Counted from the first letter of the stretch, positions 23,520 to 37,160 are shown. The stretch is 64,000 nt of DNA from Rhinopithecus roxellana (GCF_007565055.1 NC_044566.1:92906297-92970296), one strand, 5' to 3'. The notes: generated by a model from the letters alone, not told the origin. Program-made: numbers and translations.

Positions 23520-24509
23520 CAAAAAAAAAGAGAGAGAAAATTACCCTGAAAAATTAAAGGGTTAAAGAAAGGAAAGCCAACTGCATGAATCTTCATCTGA
23601 ATAACTGGGGGAAAAAAAAAAAAAGAATCAACCAGATAAAATCTTATTTCTAAAAAAAAAGAACAGAAACTCTTTCTATTTCATTCAAAGTACCTAAAGA
23701 TACTTTATACAAGTTTTAAAAAACTAACATTCCGGCATGTCCTCTCCCAGAAAGGCGATTTGATCACAGAAAACAAAATGATTTTTTTTAAAGATTCGCT
23801 TTGATTCCATTTTGAAAAACTACATGTGTAGCACCAAGACATATTTATTCATGGCTATTTTGGATGGTAGAATTAGTGACTACTATTTTTCTTCTAAGAT
23901 AACTTACATGATTTTCAAAGTGGTAAAATTTAAAACTACAGGGAAAAAAGAGGATACGTTTTTGCCAGTTACAAAATTCCCAGCCCATTTTCTACAATCC
24001 TGTTTTCATCTCACAAAAGGGAACTAATATTGAATCAATCTTGGAACCAAAACAAAGGTGTTTTGGTTTTTTTTTGTTGTTTGGGTTTTTTTTGTTTTTT
24101 GTTTTAGTCTTTGTCTTACAAGCATGCATTCCTAAGGATACAGTAAACAACAAAAGAATGAAAACCAGCAGGAGGAGAACTATCTTCTCATACCACTGAC
24201 CCCTTAGTAGAAGCATCAAGGGAGAAGGGGAGGAATGACAGAGAGAAAGGAGACATCAAGTATTCAAGCAAAACCCTAGCAAGAGCCATATCAGTGTAGC
24301 TGGTGGGTACCAGACCACAATGGAAAGGACTGCGGAACAAAGCAGAGAAAGAAGCAGAGCAGGGGTGGGATTGGGTGGGGTAGGGACTGTCCATATGGTT
24401 GAATGTAAAGAGTGGGAGAGGCAGAGTGACAGCCGAGAGATGGCTCAGGTTTGCTTTCCTTTCTTAGCTTAGGAAAAACTTGAACAAATGCCTTTGAGAA
24501 GGGTAATTT

Positions 24510-24511
<2 letters not shown>
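23520..24511. other. Intron 4, nothing firm
   Basis: Includes short A-rich runs and a T/G-rich run near 24060-24105. Ends at an isolated run of 29 A (24512-24540). No transcript-like sequence that I recognise precedes this A-run. Confidence 0.4.

Positions 24512-24540
<29 letters not shown>
24512..24540 (+). repeat. Isolated poly(A) tract, 29 nt
   Basis: Pure A-run not attached to a visible Alu or L1. It could be the tail of an unidentified retrocopy or simply an expanded run. Confidence 0.9.
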
Positions 24541-24542
<2 letters not shown>

Positions 24543-24619
24543 AGGTAAAAACACCTGAGATATGAAATAATTCAGAGTAAAAAATTTCTGACAAGCAGTG
24601 GCAGACCCAAGAGGCTTCC

Positions 24620-24715
24620 CAAGTGGAGGCTGAGGTGGCAGTGAGCGGTGATTGCACCACTGCCCTTAAGCCTGGGTAAAAGAGTGAGACCCTGTCTCAA
24701 AAAATAACAAATAAA
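24620..24715 (+). repeat. Partial old Alu right arm
   Basis: 'gtggaggctgaggtggcagtgagc' through 'gagaccctgtctcaaaaaataac'. Diverged and truncated. Confidence 0.7.
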
Positions 24716-24724
24716 AAGACTAAA

Positions 24725-24860
24725 ACTGCCGTGTGCAGTGGCACAGCTCCTGTAGTCCCAGCAGCTTAGGAGGCTGAGGCAGGAGGATCACTCAAGCCCA
24801 GGAGTTCGAGTCCAACCTGGGTAACATAGTGTGACCCCATCTGTAAAAATATAAAATAAT
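24725..24860 (+). repeat. Free left Alu monomer (FLAM-like)
   Basis: A single Alu arm, 'ccgtgtgcagtggcacagctcctgtagtcccag' through 'gaccccatctgtaaaaat', ending in an A-rich stretch. Confidence 0.7.
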
Positions 24861-26219
24861 AATTAAATAAATGACATAAAATGAGCAAAATGGTAAACTT
24901 TATGTTATATAGATTTTATAAAAAACAAAAAAACTATACAGATCCATCACAATTTCCAGTCAATTACTGACAAGCCAGAATGAAAGTATACATTTGAAGA
25001 ATGTTACTACATAGTAAAAAAGAAATAAATAACACTACCTAAGAAAAACGATGACAAGGTAGGGTTGGGGGAGGAAACAAGAAAATACCAGTAAGAGTGT
25101 GGGCTCCGCTCTAGCTTGCAATCTTTAAGATTATTTTCCACTTACTAAAGAGAAAGCTACCACACATGCATTCAAGGTCTAGTGATGAAGACATAAATAC
25201 ACAGGCTTATATTTCTGAATACATCTTTCTGAAGCAATAACAGTGAAATTCTAGGAATAGGATTGGGAAATAATCTCCACTGAAATCAATATCTTTTAAA
25301 AAGTGTTTCCAAACCATATGAACAGCTAATGCCAATTCCACAAAACATGGAGAGCCACCAAAAGTCATGAGATCTTAAAAGCCCTACCAGAGCCCCAGCA
25401 GCAACTATCACTGCTCAACACAGGCCACTAAATGATGACACTATGCATATAAAGCAAGTCATTTAGATGTTCTTAAATTTTTCAATTTTATTGTAATGAC
25501 CCAAGTAGTGTAAGAGTTACTCCTTTGGTTAAAAAGAAAAAAAGCTTGAACAGTATAGATACCAGATAATCATTATTCCCTGCCCCGTTTTAAAGGCTCC
25601 TAGTCCCATTTTCTATTATTATCCAGCTATTATCAGTTTTGCATGTGTCCTTCTAAACTTACCTGAGCATTTTCATACAGATATGCAGACATAAAACTGC
25701 AGAGTTTTATTTTGTGTTTAAGATTTTTCTTAGTTTAAACAGAATCACACTACATATTATTCTACAACTAATTTTATCGCTCAGTTTTTTGTTTTTTTAG
25801 AATTCTACCTCATAATTTTTAACTGCTACCCAGTATTTCTAGTAATCTAGATGAACCAAAACTTTAACTATTCTCCTAATATTGGACATGGTTCCAATTT
25901 GCCGGTATTGTGCACTTTGCAATAAGCTTCCCTAAACATGCCAATCTGTATACATATGTATATTTCTATAAGAAAAATATTTAGAAGTACAAATACCGCA
26001 AACTACATACTTAAAATCTTAGGCCAACTTACACTACTATTAGAGATTAACTTCCCCACACTACACCATCATTGAACATGGTTTATCTTTCTAATTTTAT
26101 TAATGTAATGGAGAAAAATGATTCCTCCTTTTTTTAATTTGCATTTTCCTAGTAATGAGTTTGGGCATATTTGCTTGTTTGTGAGCTATCTGTATTTCTT
26201 CTAACCATTAACCATTTTC
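24861..26219. other. Intron 4, probably partly old LINE sequence
   Basis: From about 25600 to 26200 the text ('gcaataagcttccctaaacatg', 'aatttgcattttcctagtaatgag') resembles the 3' part of very old L1 elements, but it is too diverged to assign. The rest shows nothing recognisable. Confidence 0.35.
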
Positions 26220-26525
26220 TTTTTTTTTTTTTTTTTTTTTTTTTGAGATAGAGTCTTACTCTGTCACCCAAGCTAGAGTAGAGTAGCACGATCTCGGCTC
26301 ACTGCAACTTCCACCTCCTGGGTTCAAGTGATTCTCCTGCCTCAGCCTCCTGAGTAGCTGGGATTACAGGCATGTGCCACACCACCAGGCTAACTTTTGT
26401 AGTTTTAGTGGAGATGGGGGTTTCACCATGTTTGTCAGGCTGGTCTCGAACTCCTGACCTCATGATCCATCTGCCTCAGCCTCCCAAAGTGCTGGGATTA
26501 CAGGCATGAGCCACCGCACCCAGCC
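26220..26525 (-). repeat. AluS, inverted
   Basis: T-run of about 25, then an inverted Alu. The duplication 'attaaccatttt' is at 26207-26218 and 26529-26540. Confidence 0.93.
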
Positions 26526-26580
26526 ACTATTAACCATTTTTAAATTTAATACAACAGACATCTTATAAAAAAGCAAAGCT

Positions 26581-26863
26581 GGCCCGTGCGGTGGCTCATA
26601 CCTGTAATCCCAGCACTTTGGGAGGTGGAGGCGGGAGGATCACTTGAGGCCAGGAGTTTGAGACCAGCCTGACCAGCATGGTGAAACCCCATCTCTGCTA
26701 AAAATACAAAAAATTAGCCGGGTGTGGTGGTGCACGTCTATGGTCCCAGCTGCTTGGGAGACTGAGGCACAAGAATCACTTGAACCCAGGAGTCAGAGGT
26801 TGCAGCAAGCTGCTGAGAGCGCACTCCAGCCTGGGCAACAGAGTGAGACTCAAAAAAAAAAAA
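26581..26863 (+). repeat. AluS
   Basis: Plus-strand Alu with a short A-tail, lying between two inverted Alus. Confidence 0.9.
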
Positions 26864-26932
26864 GAAACTTTATTTTGTTTTGTTTTGTTTTTAATTACGT
26901 GTAATGTATGTAAATACATGTAATACCTAAAC

Positions 26933-27221
26933 TTTTTTTTTTTGAGACGGAGTCTCACTCTGTCGCCCAGGCTGGAGTGCAATGGCGTATTCTCGGCTCA
27001 CTGCAACCTCCACTTCTTGGGTTCAAGCAATTCTCCCGCCTCAGCCTCCTGAGTCCCTGGGACTTCAGACACCCACCACCACGCCCAGCTTTTTTTGTGT
27101 ATTTTTAGTAGAGACGGGGTTTCACCATGTTAGCCAGGATGGTCTCGATCTCCTGACCTCATGATCGGCCCGCTTTGTCCTCCCAAAGTGCTGGGATTAC
27201 AGGTGCGAGCCACCGCTTTTT
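26933..27221 (-). repeat. AluS/Y, inverted
   Basis: Perfect 14-bp duplication 'tgtaatacctaaac' at 26919-26932 and 27222-27235. The Alu 5' end is cut a few bases short ('gagccaccgctttttt'). Confidence 0.93.
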
Positions 27222-27362
27222 TGTAATACCTAAACATGCTTATTCAAAATAAAGCTAACAATTCCACTGACCACACCTGTACCCATTACAATGTCTCTCT
27301 CCGGTAATCACTTAACAAGTGAATATGCATTATTAGACTTCAATAGATGCCAAGGGATCCCA

Positions 27363-27567
27363 ACTTGGAGCAATTTTGTCCCCCAGGACACAGTTGCCAA
27401 TGTCTGTAGATAGTTTTGGCTGTCACTACTGGGGCCTGGGGGAACACTACTAGTATCTAGCGGGTAAGATGCCAGGGATGCTGCTAAAAATCCTATAATG
27501 TGCAGGATAGTCACCCATGACAGAGTTCTCTAATCCATAATATGAATAGTGCCACAGTTTAGAACCT
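27363..27567 (+). mobile_element. MER5A (hAT-Charlie) element
   Basis: 'gcaattttgtcccccaggacacagttgccaatgtctg', then 'gccagggatgctgctaaaaatcctataatgtgcaggatag', ending 'atagtgccacagtttagaacc', follows the MER5A consensus over nearly its full length. Confidence 0.9.
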
Positions 27568-28738
27568 ATGCTCTATGCTTTTATATAGGTAACTATAAAA
27601 ATATTTTAGGGTGGGATTCTTTTACCATTAATGGTATCATTATACCATATGTGTCCTTACACAAGTTCTCTTTCAATTTTTAATGTCTTAGAGATGTTCT
27701 CTGTTGATATATAGAGATCCTCCTCAGTCTTTTTAACTACTAAATAATTCCAAGATATGGTTCTACCTGTTTATGATTCATCTGCTCCCTCATGGACACT
27801 GAGTGTGAAGGAATCACCTGGCTGGATGTCACTGCTTGTGCTCAAGGCTGTCTCCTCTGGAGCTGCTCCCATCTTTGCAGCCATCCTCTCCCATCTGGGT
27901 TTCAGACTGGGGTTTCCTGCTGCATGATCCCATCAGCCATCTCTCTTTCAAAATTCCTCACTGTTTCCAGGACCAGCGTTTCCAGGATCCCACAAGTACT
28001 CTTCACCGTTTTCCATTAAAATTCTGGTTTGTTGTTTATCTTTAGGTCTTTTCTCTTTAACTTTTTCTCTTCCCTGGGAATTTGGGAAGGATGATGAAGT
28101 CTGACTCATCCCAACAGCCTTAATTATAAGTCAGGACTTTTCAATTTTTTCATTTCTTAACACAGGAAATATATAGTGTATGTATTTTTAATTTAAAATT
28201 CAAAGATTATAAACAAGAACATTGTTTTCTAAAATTAATCAGTTAAAACTTAATTTTAAGATTGTCATGAAAAGTATCAACTAATCTAGTGAGCATCTAA
28301 TATGATATAAAAATGAGTACATGAAAGGGATCATAGCAGTCCTAAACCATTACAGCCATTCCTCTATTGATGTATATTAATGGTTAGTATCTTTCTCATA
28401 GTATCTATTTAGACATCATGGCATTCCTAGAAACTCAAAAGCTGGCTTTCTGAGCTCAGATTCTATTTCCCACATTATCCAATATTTTTCCTGGGATCCC
28501 AAAAGACAGGACAACTCTTGATTTATAGCATATGGTTGTTTAGTTTCTTCCCAAAAACTTTCAGATGAGTATTACAAATAGCAGCAAAATCAACCACTCA
28601 AAAGTTTCCTGCTATAGTTAGCTCCCAGACATTGAAGGTAATCATGAAAAGCAGTTACAGAGCTCAAGAAGTTTTCCTTAGCACAGTCATTTCTCACTGA
28701 GCAGTGAGATGAAATTTAAAGACATCAGAAATATCTGG
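27568..28738. other. Intron 4, nothing recognised
   Basis: About 1.2 kb with no clear repeat. Two overlapping plus-strand open frames of 75 and 69 codons (27792-28045) lack any gene context. Confidence 0.45.
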
Positions 28739-29058
28739 GGCCGGGCATGGTGGCTCATGCCTGTAAACTCAATACTTTTGGAGGCCAAGGTAGGAGGATC
28801 ATTTGAGCCCAGGAGTTCCAGACCAGCCTGGGCAACATAGACAGGCCCCATCTCTACAAAAAAAAAAAACTTCTTTTAATTAGCCAGACATGGTGGCTGG
28901 CACCTGGAATCCCAGCTACTTGGGAGGCTGAGGCAGAATGATTGCATGAGCCCATGAGTTGGAAGTTGCAGTGAGCTATGGTCATGCCACTACACTTTAG
29001 CCTGGGTGACAGAGCAAGACCCTGACTCAAAAACAAACAAACAACAACAACAAAAAGA
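28739..29058 (+). repeat. AluJ
   Basis: Diverged full-length Alu with tail (caa)n. 'aatcccagctacttgggaggctgaggcagaatg' is recognisable. Confidence 0.9.
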
Positions 29059-29230
29059 AAACAAAAATCTCTAGAAGTGTTTTATTTTCTCTTCAAAATA
29101 AATATACTTTCTCCCCATTTCCCAAAAAAGAAAATTCTTCTATACCCGAAGACAGAATGAGTACTTTGAAGGAGCTCAAGAAACAATTTTTATTTCTTCC
29201 TATTCATCCAAGACTAATAATTAATAAAGT

Positions 29231-29544
29231 TTTTTTTTTTGGTTTTTTTTTTTTTTTTGATGCAGAGTCTCACTCTGTTGCCCAGGCTGAAGTGCAGTGG
29301 TGCAATCTCGGCTCACTGCAATATCTGCCTCCCAGGTGCAAACGATTCTCGTGCCTCAGCCTCCCAAGTAGCTGAGACTACAGGCATGCACTACCACAGC
29401 TAGCTAATTTTTTTAGTATTTTTAGTAGAGACGGGGTTTCACCATGTTGGTCAGGCTGGTCTCAAACTCCTGACCCTCAAATGATCCACCCACCTCAGCA
29501 TCCCAAAGTGCTGGGATTACAGGTATGAGCCACCACACCTGGCC
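29231..29544 (-). repeat. AluS, inverted
   Basis: Long T-rich start with a GG interruption, full Alu body, ending 'gagccaccacacctggcc'. Confidence 0.92.
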
Positions 29545-30001
29545 AAAGATATTTTAACTCAATAGTTAAAGACCCAAAGTGATTGTGCCATTCACTGAAT
29601 TTACCTGCAACTCCTTAAGTAGGCCCAGCTACCAGGGATAGAAATTCCTCTTTGGGGACTTAGAGAGTATAAGAGAACCACACTCAGATAAATATAGCAA
29701 GAGTAGCAGGATTGAAAAAAAGAAGGGTACCTATGTTTCAACTCCTACCTTCCTTGGAATTGAAGCCCCATGTAAGGTGAAGAATCAGGGTCCAAAATGT
29801 GAAAAAAATAATTGTATCGGGGAGATCAAACTACCTACTAGTCGAAGAATGACCCACCTCCAGCGGCACTGTCATATACAGGGAGCCTGATATGCTATGC
29901 TGGGCCACCAGCTGAACCACATCAGATGAAAGCCCAAGCAAGCATGATGTCAGAAAGCTTACCAGCCTCATGCTAGGACAACGGCATAGACTCTAGTCTG
30001 T
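29545..30001. other. Intron 4, nothing recognised
   Basis: About 450 bp of apparently single-copy sequence. Confidence 0.45.
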
Positions 30002-30017
30002 AAGAAGGCTCATTTCA

Positions 30018-30297
30018 GCCGGGTGTGGTGGCTCACGCCTGTAATCCCAGCACTTTGGGAGGCTGAGGCGGTTGGTCACCTGAGGTCAGTAGTTTGAGAC
30101 CAGCCTGGCCAACATGGCAAAACCCCATCTCTACTAAAAAGATAAAAATTAGCTGGGTGTGGTGGCACGCACCTGTAATCCTAGCTACTCGGGAGGCTAA
30201 GGTAGGAGAATGGCTTGAACCCAGAAGGCGGAGGTTGCATTCCAGCCTAGGAGACAGAGCAAGACGCCACCTCAAAAAAGTAAAATTAAAAAAAAAA
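30018..30297 (+). repeat. AluS
   Basis: Perfect 16-bp duplication 'aagaaggctcatttca' at 30002-30017 and 30298-30313. The right arm has a deletion before 'tccagcctagg'. Confidence 0.94.
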
Positions 30298-30718
30298 AAG
30301 AAGGCTCATTTCATCTCATAGAGATTTCAGGACGAATTAGTCCTTTAATTTTGGGAAGTAAATTTGTGACAAGATGTACTATAAAGATGGGTTAAAGACA
30401 CCCTACCTGGCAGCAGCAATGAGCAAGGAAAAAATAAATGGTTGAATGAAGGGCTATAATCCCCTTGTCTTTTATTTCAAAATCTAACTTTTCTCCAAGT
30501 CCAAATGTCTGGCTGACTTAAGAAAGAACACTTGGGCACAGCTATTGGCATGCCTCTTTTGTGTAAAAGAGAAAATAAATAAATTGAAATAAAAAGAAAC
30601 ATCGGGACAACACAAGGCAGAAAAACTACCTTATAAGAGGTGGCAGCTAGCTCTCTGAAGAGAAAGAACTAGAGAAAAACAAAAAAAATCTGCCCTACTG
30701 GAAGAAAAACTGTATATA

Positions 30719-31025
30719 GGGGCCGGGCACAGTGGCTCAAGCCTGTAATCCCAGCACTTTGGGAGGCCGAGACGGGTGGATCACGAGGTCAGGAGATCGA
30801 GACCATCCTGGCTAACACGGTGAAACCCCATCTCTACTAAAAAAATACAAAAAACTAGCCGGGCGAGGTGGCGGGCGCCTGTAGTCCCAGCTACTCGGGA
30901 GGCTGAGGCCGGAGAATGGCGTGAACCCGGGAGGCGGAGCTTGCAGTGAGCTGAGATCCGGCCACTGCACTCCAGCCTGGGCAACAGAGCGAGACTCCAT
31001 CTCAAAGAAAAAAAAAGAAAGAAAA
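30719..31025 (+). repeat. AluY, Old World monkey type
   Basis: Young Alu with a perfect 16-bp duplication 'agaaaaactgtatata' at 30703-30718 and 31026-31041. It carries the 'gagctgagatccggccactg' marker. Confidence 0.95.
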
Positions 31026-31390
31026 AGAAAAACTGTATATAATAAAAAGATCAGAAAAAATGAATTTCCAAGTATTATTGCCAACACTCAAAGTCATCAA
31101 AACATATTTCCTAAAACATTAGTTCCAAATCCATTTATACAGTACTTGCCTCTGTTTTCCACTCTCTTCTCTAATTCAACTATTTGATGTTCCACCCATC
31201 ACATCCCTTTAACATTAACTAAATCGTGAACACTTCCTTTCTTTTCCCTGATCCACTCAAACATTTATTACACGTATATTTTATTACAGCAAGGTATAAA
31301 AAGATAATAAATCACAGTCCCCCACCCCTCCAGGATTTTGGTCTGGTATGAAAGACAGACTTATACACCAACTGCAATTAAGATAATAAA

Positions 31391-31694
31391 GGCTGGATGT
31401 GGTGGTTCACGCCTGTAACCTTAGCACTTTGGGAAGCCAAGGCGGGCGGATCACTTGAGGTCAGTAGTTTGAAACCAGCCTGACCAACATGGTGAAACCC
31501 TGTCTCTACTAAAAATACAAAAAAATCAGCTGGGCATGGTGGCGCATGCCTGTAATCACAGCTACTCAGGAGGCTGAGGCATAACAATCACTTGAACCTG
31601 GGAGATGGAGGTTGCAGTGAGCCAAGATCGCGCCACTGCACTCCAGCCTGGGTGACAGAGTAAGACTCCATGTAATAAATAAATACATAAATGT
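31391..31694 (+). repeat. AluS
   Basis: 'ggctggatgtggtggttcacg' through 'gacagagtaagactccatg', with a mixed A/T tail. Confidence 0.9.
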
Positions 31695-34095
31695 AATAAA
31701 AAATAATATGTACAAGTTGCTAACATAGAAAATTGTTTCACAAAGAATTGGCTATTGAACAATAAAACTGGATTTCTAATAAATGAAAAAAGTGAGAGAG
31801 AACTAACAGAGAAAAAGCACATTCGAAATGGTGGAAATGTGAAAGGTGCCAGTCTATTGAGAAATCTGTAAGATGACCTGAAAATAAAGTGTATGAAAAG
31901 GGACTGATGGGAAAGGATGGTAGAAGAAAAATTAGTAGGAACTTGAATGGATCTTGAATGTCACAGTAAAGTGTTTGGATTTTGGGAAGTCTGTGATTCT
32001 CAATATTTATCTCCTATGGAAAGAAAATAACATCCACAGGGGACAAACTACACTGCATCATTAACAGCAGCTTACTATATATTACTGCAGTTGAGTCATT
32101 CAAGCAATTAGCTGTAACACTTTCCTTTCTCTCCCAGTAACCTCAGATGAAGGTTAGGACATAGTGCTATCAACAATGAAAACCTCCTTTATTTTCCTCT
32201 GTTATCTAACCAAACTTTTGCCATAATATAGGATACACAGCATAATATACGGGATGCAAACATGCATTCTGCTGCAGCAAATTTCTTCCTACATTTGTTT
32301 TTTAAGTAGCTTTCAAGAAACACCCCTGGCCATTCTAACTGCAGGTAAGATAGACTAAGCATGCTCCACCCTGACTATCCCACTGAATGCAAATATGAAA
32401 CCTCAAGAGAATGCACGAATCAAGTATTTATAGACTTGGAAAAGCAAACAGTAGCAGGCAGATCAAGGAAGAAAAGAATTGAAATTACTATAAACAAGTG
32501 GTGAGTTTTATCATTTTCTTTTCCTCCCAGGATCTCCCTGCCCGACCTTGGAAAAGCCTGAAATGCAAAGTAGGCATGGGGACACTGACAGAGAGAACTC
32601 CAGGAGAAGCCCTACTCATCTCACTCAAAAGGCAGAAAAGGGAGCTCCTGATACTCACAACATTATGGAAATCTCAATTCCCATATATTTTTTCTTTTGC
32701 TCTATTCTTTTTTGTCCCAGCCCCCAAGTAATTTTGTGGCTGTGGTAGCAGTGGCAGACACAGGTGCCAGCGAGAGCCAAAACAATGAGAGAAGAAACAT
32801 TATTCTCCAATCAGTGAAACTGCAGTTTCAAGAGGGTAGATAAAACCCCAAGACTTTTTCTACTCTCTCTGTGCTCTTAACACATGCTGGCCACAAACAC
32901 AAAATTAGAACAGCAGAGCAAGGTAACTAAAACCTCAGATTTCTAAGTAACAAGACTGAAAAGTGAAGGCCTAAAGAACCAGAATGGGAGAAGCTAGCAT
33001 GGAGAAGTGACACAAAAAAAGTTGTTTATGAACTTCTGAGCTCATCCCTAGGTTGGGCATGTATGGATGTAATCCTAATAAGTATACCAAAGAATTTAAA
33101 CACTGAACTAACCACACATCCCAGACTGATGACTTGTTGACACATATGTGGGGCAGATCTGAATAGCTGTACAAAGACCCACAGCCCACAGAAAAAAAAA
33201 AAAACTGGAATCTGCACTCTGAAGCTAACCAAGTTAAATGCTACTACAACAAAAATATTAACATCCAAAAAGATATGAACTAAATTCAGAGGATTATGTG
33301 TCATAACATCATACTCAAAACATCTAAAATTAACCCAAGAACCAGGTAAATCTCTTACAGCGAAGGAAAAATCAAATACCAAGACCAATGTGACAAAAAT
33401 GTTGACACTGTCTCACAAAAATTTTAAGGAAGTTATCATTAAAGTTTTCCAACACGCAATTATGAACACTCTTGAAACAAACGGAAAATTTGAAAGTATC
33501 AGAAAAGAAATCGAATGTATAAAAAGAAACCAATGGAAATTTTTAAACTAAAATATGCAATAACCAAATTTTTTTAAAAAACATACTGGATGGGCTCAAG
33601 AGTAGACTACAGAGGACAAAGGAAAGAGTCAATAAATCTGAAGACTGATCAACAGAAATTATACAATCTGAAACAAGAGAGAAAAAAAGACTAGAAAAAA
33701 TTAACAAGAAACTATGGAATAATACTTGAAGGTCTAACATACATGTCTATCAGAAAAATAAGGACTGAAAACGTCCCAAGTTTGGTAAAAGACAGAAACC
33801 TACAGATTCAAGAAGGTCAGTGAATCTCAAACAGGGCAACAAAAAGAAATAAGAAAACATAATCAAACCACTGAAAATTAAAGAAAAAATTCCTGAAAGT
33901 AAACCAAGAAAAATAACACACTAACTTTATATAAGGGAATGATACTCAAACAACTATGGATTTCACATCAGAAGCCACAAAGACCAGAAGGAAGTGACAA
34001 AATGTTTTTCAAGCTCTGGAAAGAAAGAACTGTCAACCCAGTACTCTATATTCAGTGCAAATATCCTCTAAGAACGAAGCTGAAATAAAGACATG

Positions 34096-34448
34096 TTCTT
34101 TCTTTTTTCTTTCTTTTTTTGCTTTTTATTTATTTATTTATTTATTTATTTATTTTTTATTTTTTTGAGATGGAGTTTTGCTCTGTCTCCCAGGCTGGAG
34201 TGCAGTGGTGTGATCTTGGCTCACTGCAACCTCTACTGCCTGGGTTCAAGCAATTCTCCTGCCTCAACCTCCCAAGTAGCTGGGATTACAGGCGCCTGCC
34301 ACCGTGCCTGGCTAATTTTTTTGTAGTTTTAGTAGAGATGGGGTTTCACCATCTTGGCCAGGCTGGTCTTCAACTCCTGACCTCTTGATCTACTCGCTTC
34401 AGCCTCCCAAAGTGCTGGGATTACAGGCATAAGCCACTGCGCACAGCC
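34096..34448 (-). repeat. AluS, inverted, with (TTTA)n
   Basis: Its tail has become a (ttta)n microsatellite at about 34126-34155. A short duplication 'aagacat' lies on both sides. It interrupts the L1. Confidence 0.9.
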
Positions 34449-35006
34449 AAGACATTTTCAAATAAAGGAAAACTAAGAGCATTAGTTGCTAGCAGATCAG
34501 CTCTAAAACTACTTAAGGAAGTTCTTCAGACAGAAGGAAAATAACATTAGAAGGAAATTTGAAACATAAGGAATGAAGGAAGAGCAACAGAAATGATAAC
34601 ATTGTCTTTGAAATATGTTTAACTATTGAAAGCAAAAATGTTAACATTGTCTGATGGGGTTTTCAATGCATGCAGATAATAACATGTAAGAAAACCGTAA
34701 CATAAGAGGAGAATGTAGATACCTACATGATGGTAAGACTGACGTATTCCAATTAAGGTGGTAAAATATGAATTTTAAATAGACTATGGGAAGTTAAGTA
34801 TGTATATTATAATCAATAAAGTGTTAATTTGAAAAACTACACGAGATAGTCATAAACACAATAAATTTCAAAGGAATATTTTTAAAAGTTCAAATAACAC
34901 AAAAGAAGACATAAAGAGTGAAACAATGAAAAAAACTAGAAAAACAAAATAAAAAAACAGTAGCCCTAAACCCAAACATATCACTAAGTACATTAAACAT
35001 AAAAGT

Positions 35007-35288
35007 GGTCAGTTGTGATGGTTCACGCCTTAATCCCAACACTTTGGGAGGCCGAAATGAGAGGACTGCTTGAGCCCAAGAGTTCAAGACCAGCCTGGAC
35101 AACATAGGGAGACCACATCTCCACAAAAGAAAATTAGCTGGAGGTATTCCCAGTTACTCAGGAGGCTGAGGTGAAAGGATCACTTGGGCCCAGGAAGCTG
35201 AGGCTGCAGTGGGCCATGATCGCACCACTGCACTCCAACCTGGATGACAGAGTGAGACGTTGTCTTGAAAAAAATTAAAAAATACAAA
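35007..35288 (+). repeat. AluJ inside L1
   Basis: Diverged Alu ('ggtcagttgtgatggttcacg') with several internal losses and the tail 'gaaaaaaattaaaaaatac'. Confidence 0.85.
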
Positions 35289-36627
35289 ATAAAGGCTTAA
35301 ACATACAAATTAAAAGAGATTGTCAAAATATGACCCAAGTATATGCTGTGTAAAAGAGATTCACATCAAATATAATGATATATGTAGTTTAAAGGTAAAA
35401 TGATGGGAAAAAATACAATGCAAACATTAAGCAAATAAAGGCTGGAATGCCTAGGTTAGTATCAGAAAAAGTAGGCTTCAGAGCAAAGAAACTTACAAGG
35501 GATAGAGAAGAACATTACCTAATTGTAACAGGGTGAATTCACCAAAAAGATACAATAATCCTTAATGTGTATGTTCCTAACAACAGTGCTTCATAAAGCA
35601 AAAACTGGCAGAACTGAGAGGAAAAATAGACAATAACCCAGGCATTGTTGGAAACATCAAGACTCTCAAAAGAAAGACAAGCAGTAGAAAATCGGCATGG
35701 ATATAGAGGAACTGGACAATACCACAAACCAGTTGTATCTCATTGACAGTTTATACACTACTTAAATCTAACAACAGAAGACACAACCTTTACAAGTACA
35801 CATGAAACATGCACCAAAATAGGTCATATCTGGATCAGAAAACGAACTTAACACACTGAAAAGAACTATGATAATACAAAGTATGATCTCTAAACTAAGA
35901 GAATTAGTATTAGAAATAAATAACAGTAAGATAGTAGAAAAATCTTCAAATGCTTGGAAATTAAACAATTTTAAATAACCTACAGGCAAAAAAGGAAGTC
36001 TCAGAAAACATTCTTAACAAAAATGAAAATACGATATATAAAAAAAATTATTAGATGCACTTAGAGTGCTTAGAGAGAAAATTATAGTATTAAATATTAT
36101 ATAAGAAGATATATCTCAAATCAATAATCTAAGCTCCTACCTTACAAACCAGAAAAAGAAAAGCAAAATAAACTAAAGTAGAAGGAAGAAAACAACAGAG
36201 GAGGTATCAATAATTTTTAAAAGAGAAAACTAAGAGAGAAAAGAAGAAATCAATCCAACCCAAGCTAGTTATTCTAAAGCATCAATAAAACTGATAAATC
36301 TCTAACACAACTAAGAAAAGAAGAAAAAAAGAAGACATCCAAAATAAGAAAGGAAAGAGGTTATCACTACGAACTATGCAGATATTAAAAGGATAATAAA
36401 AGGTTTCTAAGAATAATTCTATGCACATAAATTGGACAATTTATATGAAATGAACCAATCGCTCAAAAATGGCAAAACACAAAGATAACAAAACACACTC
36501 AAAATAAGATAGATAACCTGAATACTCCAATAACTATTAAAGAACTTGAATACATCATTTAAAAACTCCTGAAGAAGAAATCACCTGGCCCGGTTGGTTT
36601 CACTGGGGAATTCTAAACAATTTTATA

Positions 36628-36924
36628 GGCCAGGCGCAGTGGCTCACGCCCTGTAATCCCAGCACTTTGGGAGGCCAAGGCGGGCAGATCACCTGAGGTT
36701 GGGAGTTTGAGACCAGCCTGATCAACACAGAGAAACCCTGTCTCTACTGAAAATACAAAAATTAGCAAGGCATGGTGGTACATGCCTGTAATCCCAGCTA
36801 CTCGAGAGGCTGAGACAGGAGAATCGTTTAACCCGGGAGGCAAAGGTTGCGGTGAGCCGAGATCACACCATTGCACTCCAGCCTGGGCAATAAGAGTGAA
36901 ACTCCGTCTCAAAAAAAAAAAAAA
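36628..36924 (+). repeat. AluS inside L1
   Basis: Perfect 13-bp duplication 'aaacaattttata' at 36615-36627 and 36925-36937. Confidence 0.94.
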
Positions 36925-37160
36925 AAACAATTTTATACACTCTCATTCAGAGAAGAAACATTTCTCAATTCATTTTATAAGGACAACATCATGCTAATAC
37001 CAAAGACGGGACACAAAAAGAAAACTGCAGACCAATGTCCCTTATAATCATGATGTAAAAAATCCTTAACGAAAAATTAAGAAGTCCAATCCAGCAATAT
37101 ATAAAAAAGAAAACACCACAACCAAAATGCAAAACTAGTTTCACACTAAAAAAATGAATC

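Noticed and set aside
32498..32748. Two overlapping plus-strand frames as a gene
   Set aside because: They fall in the 5' region of the old L1.
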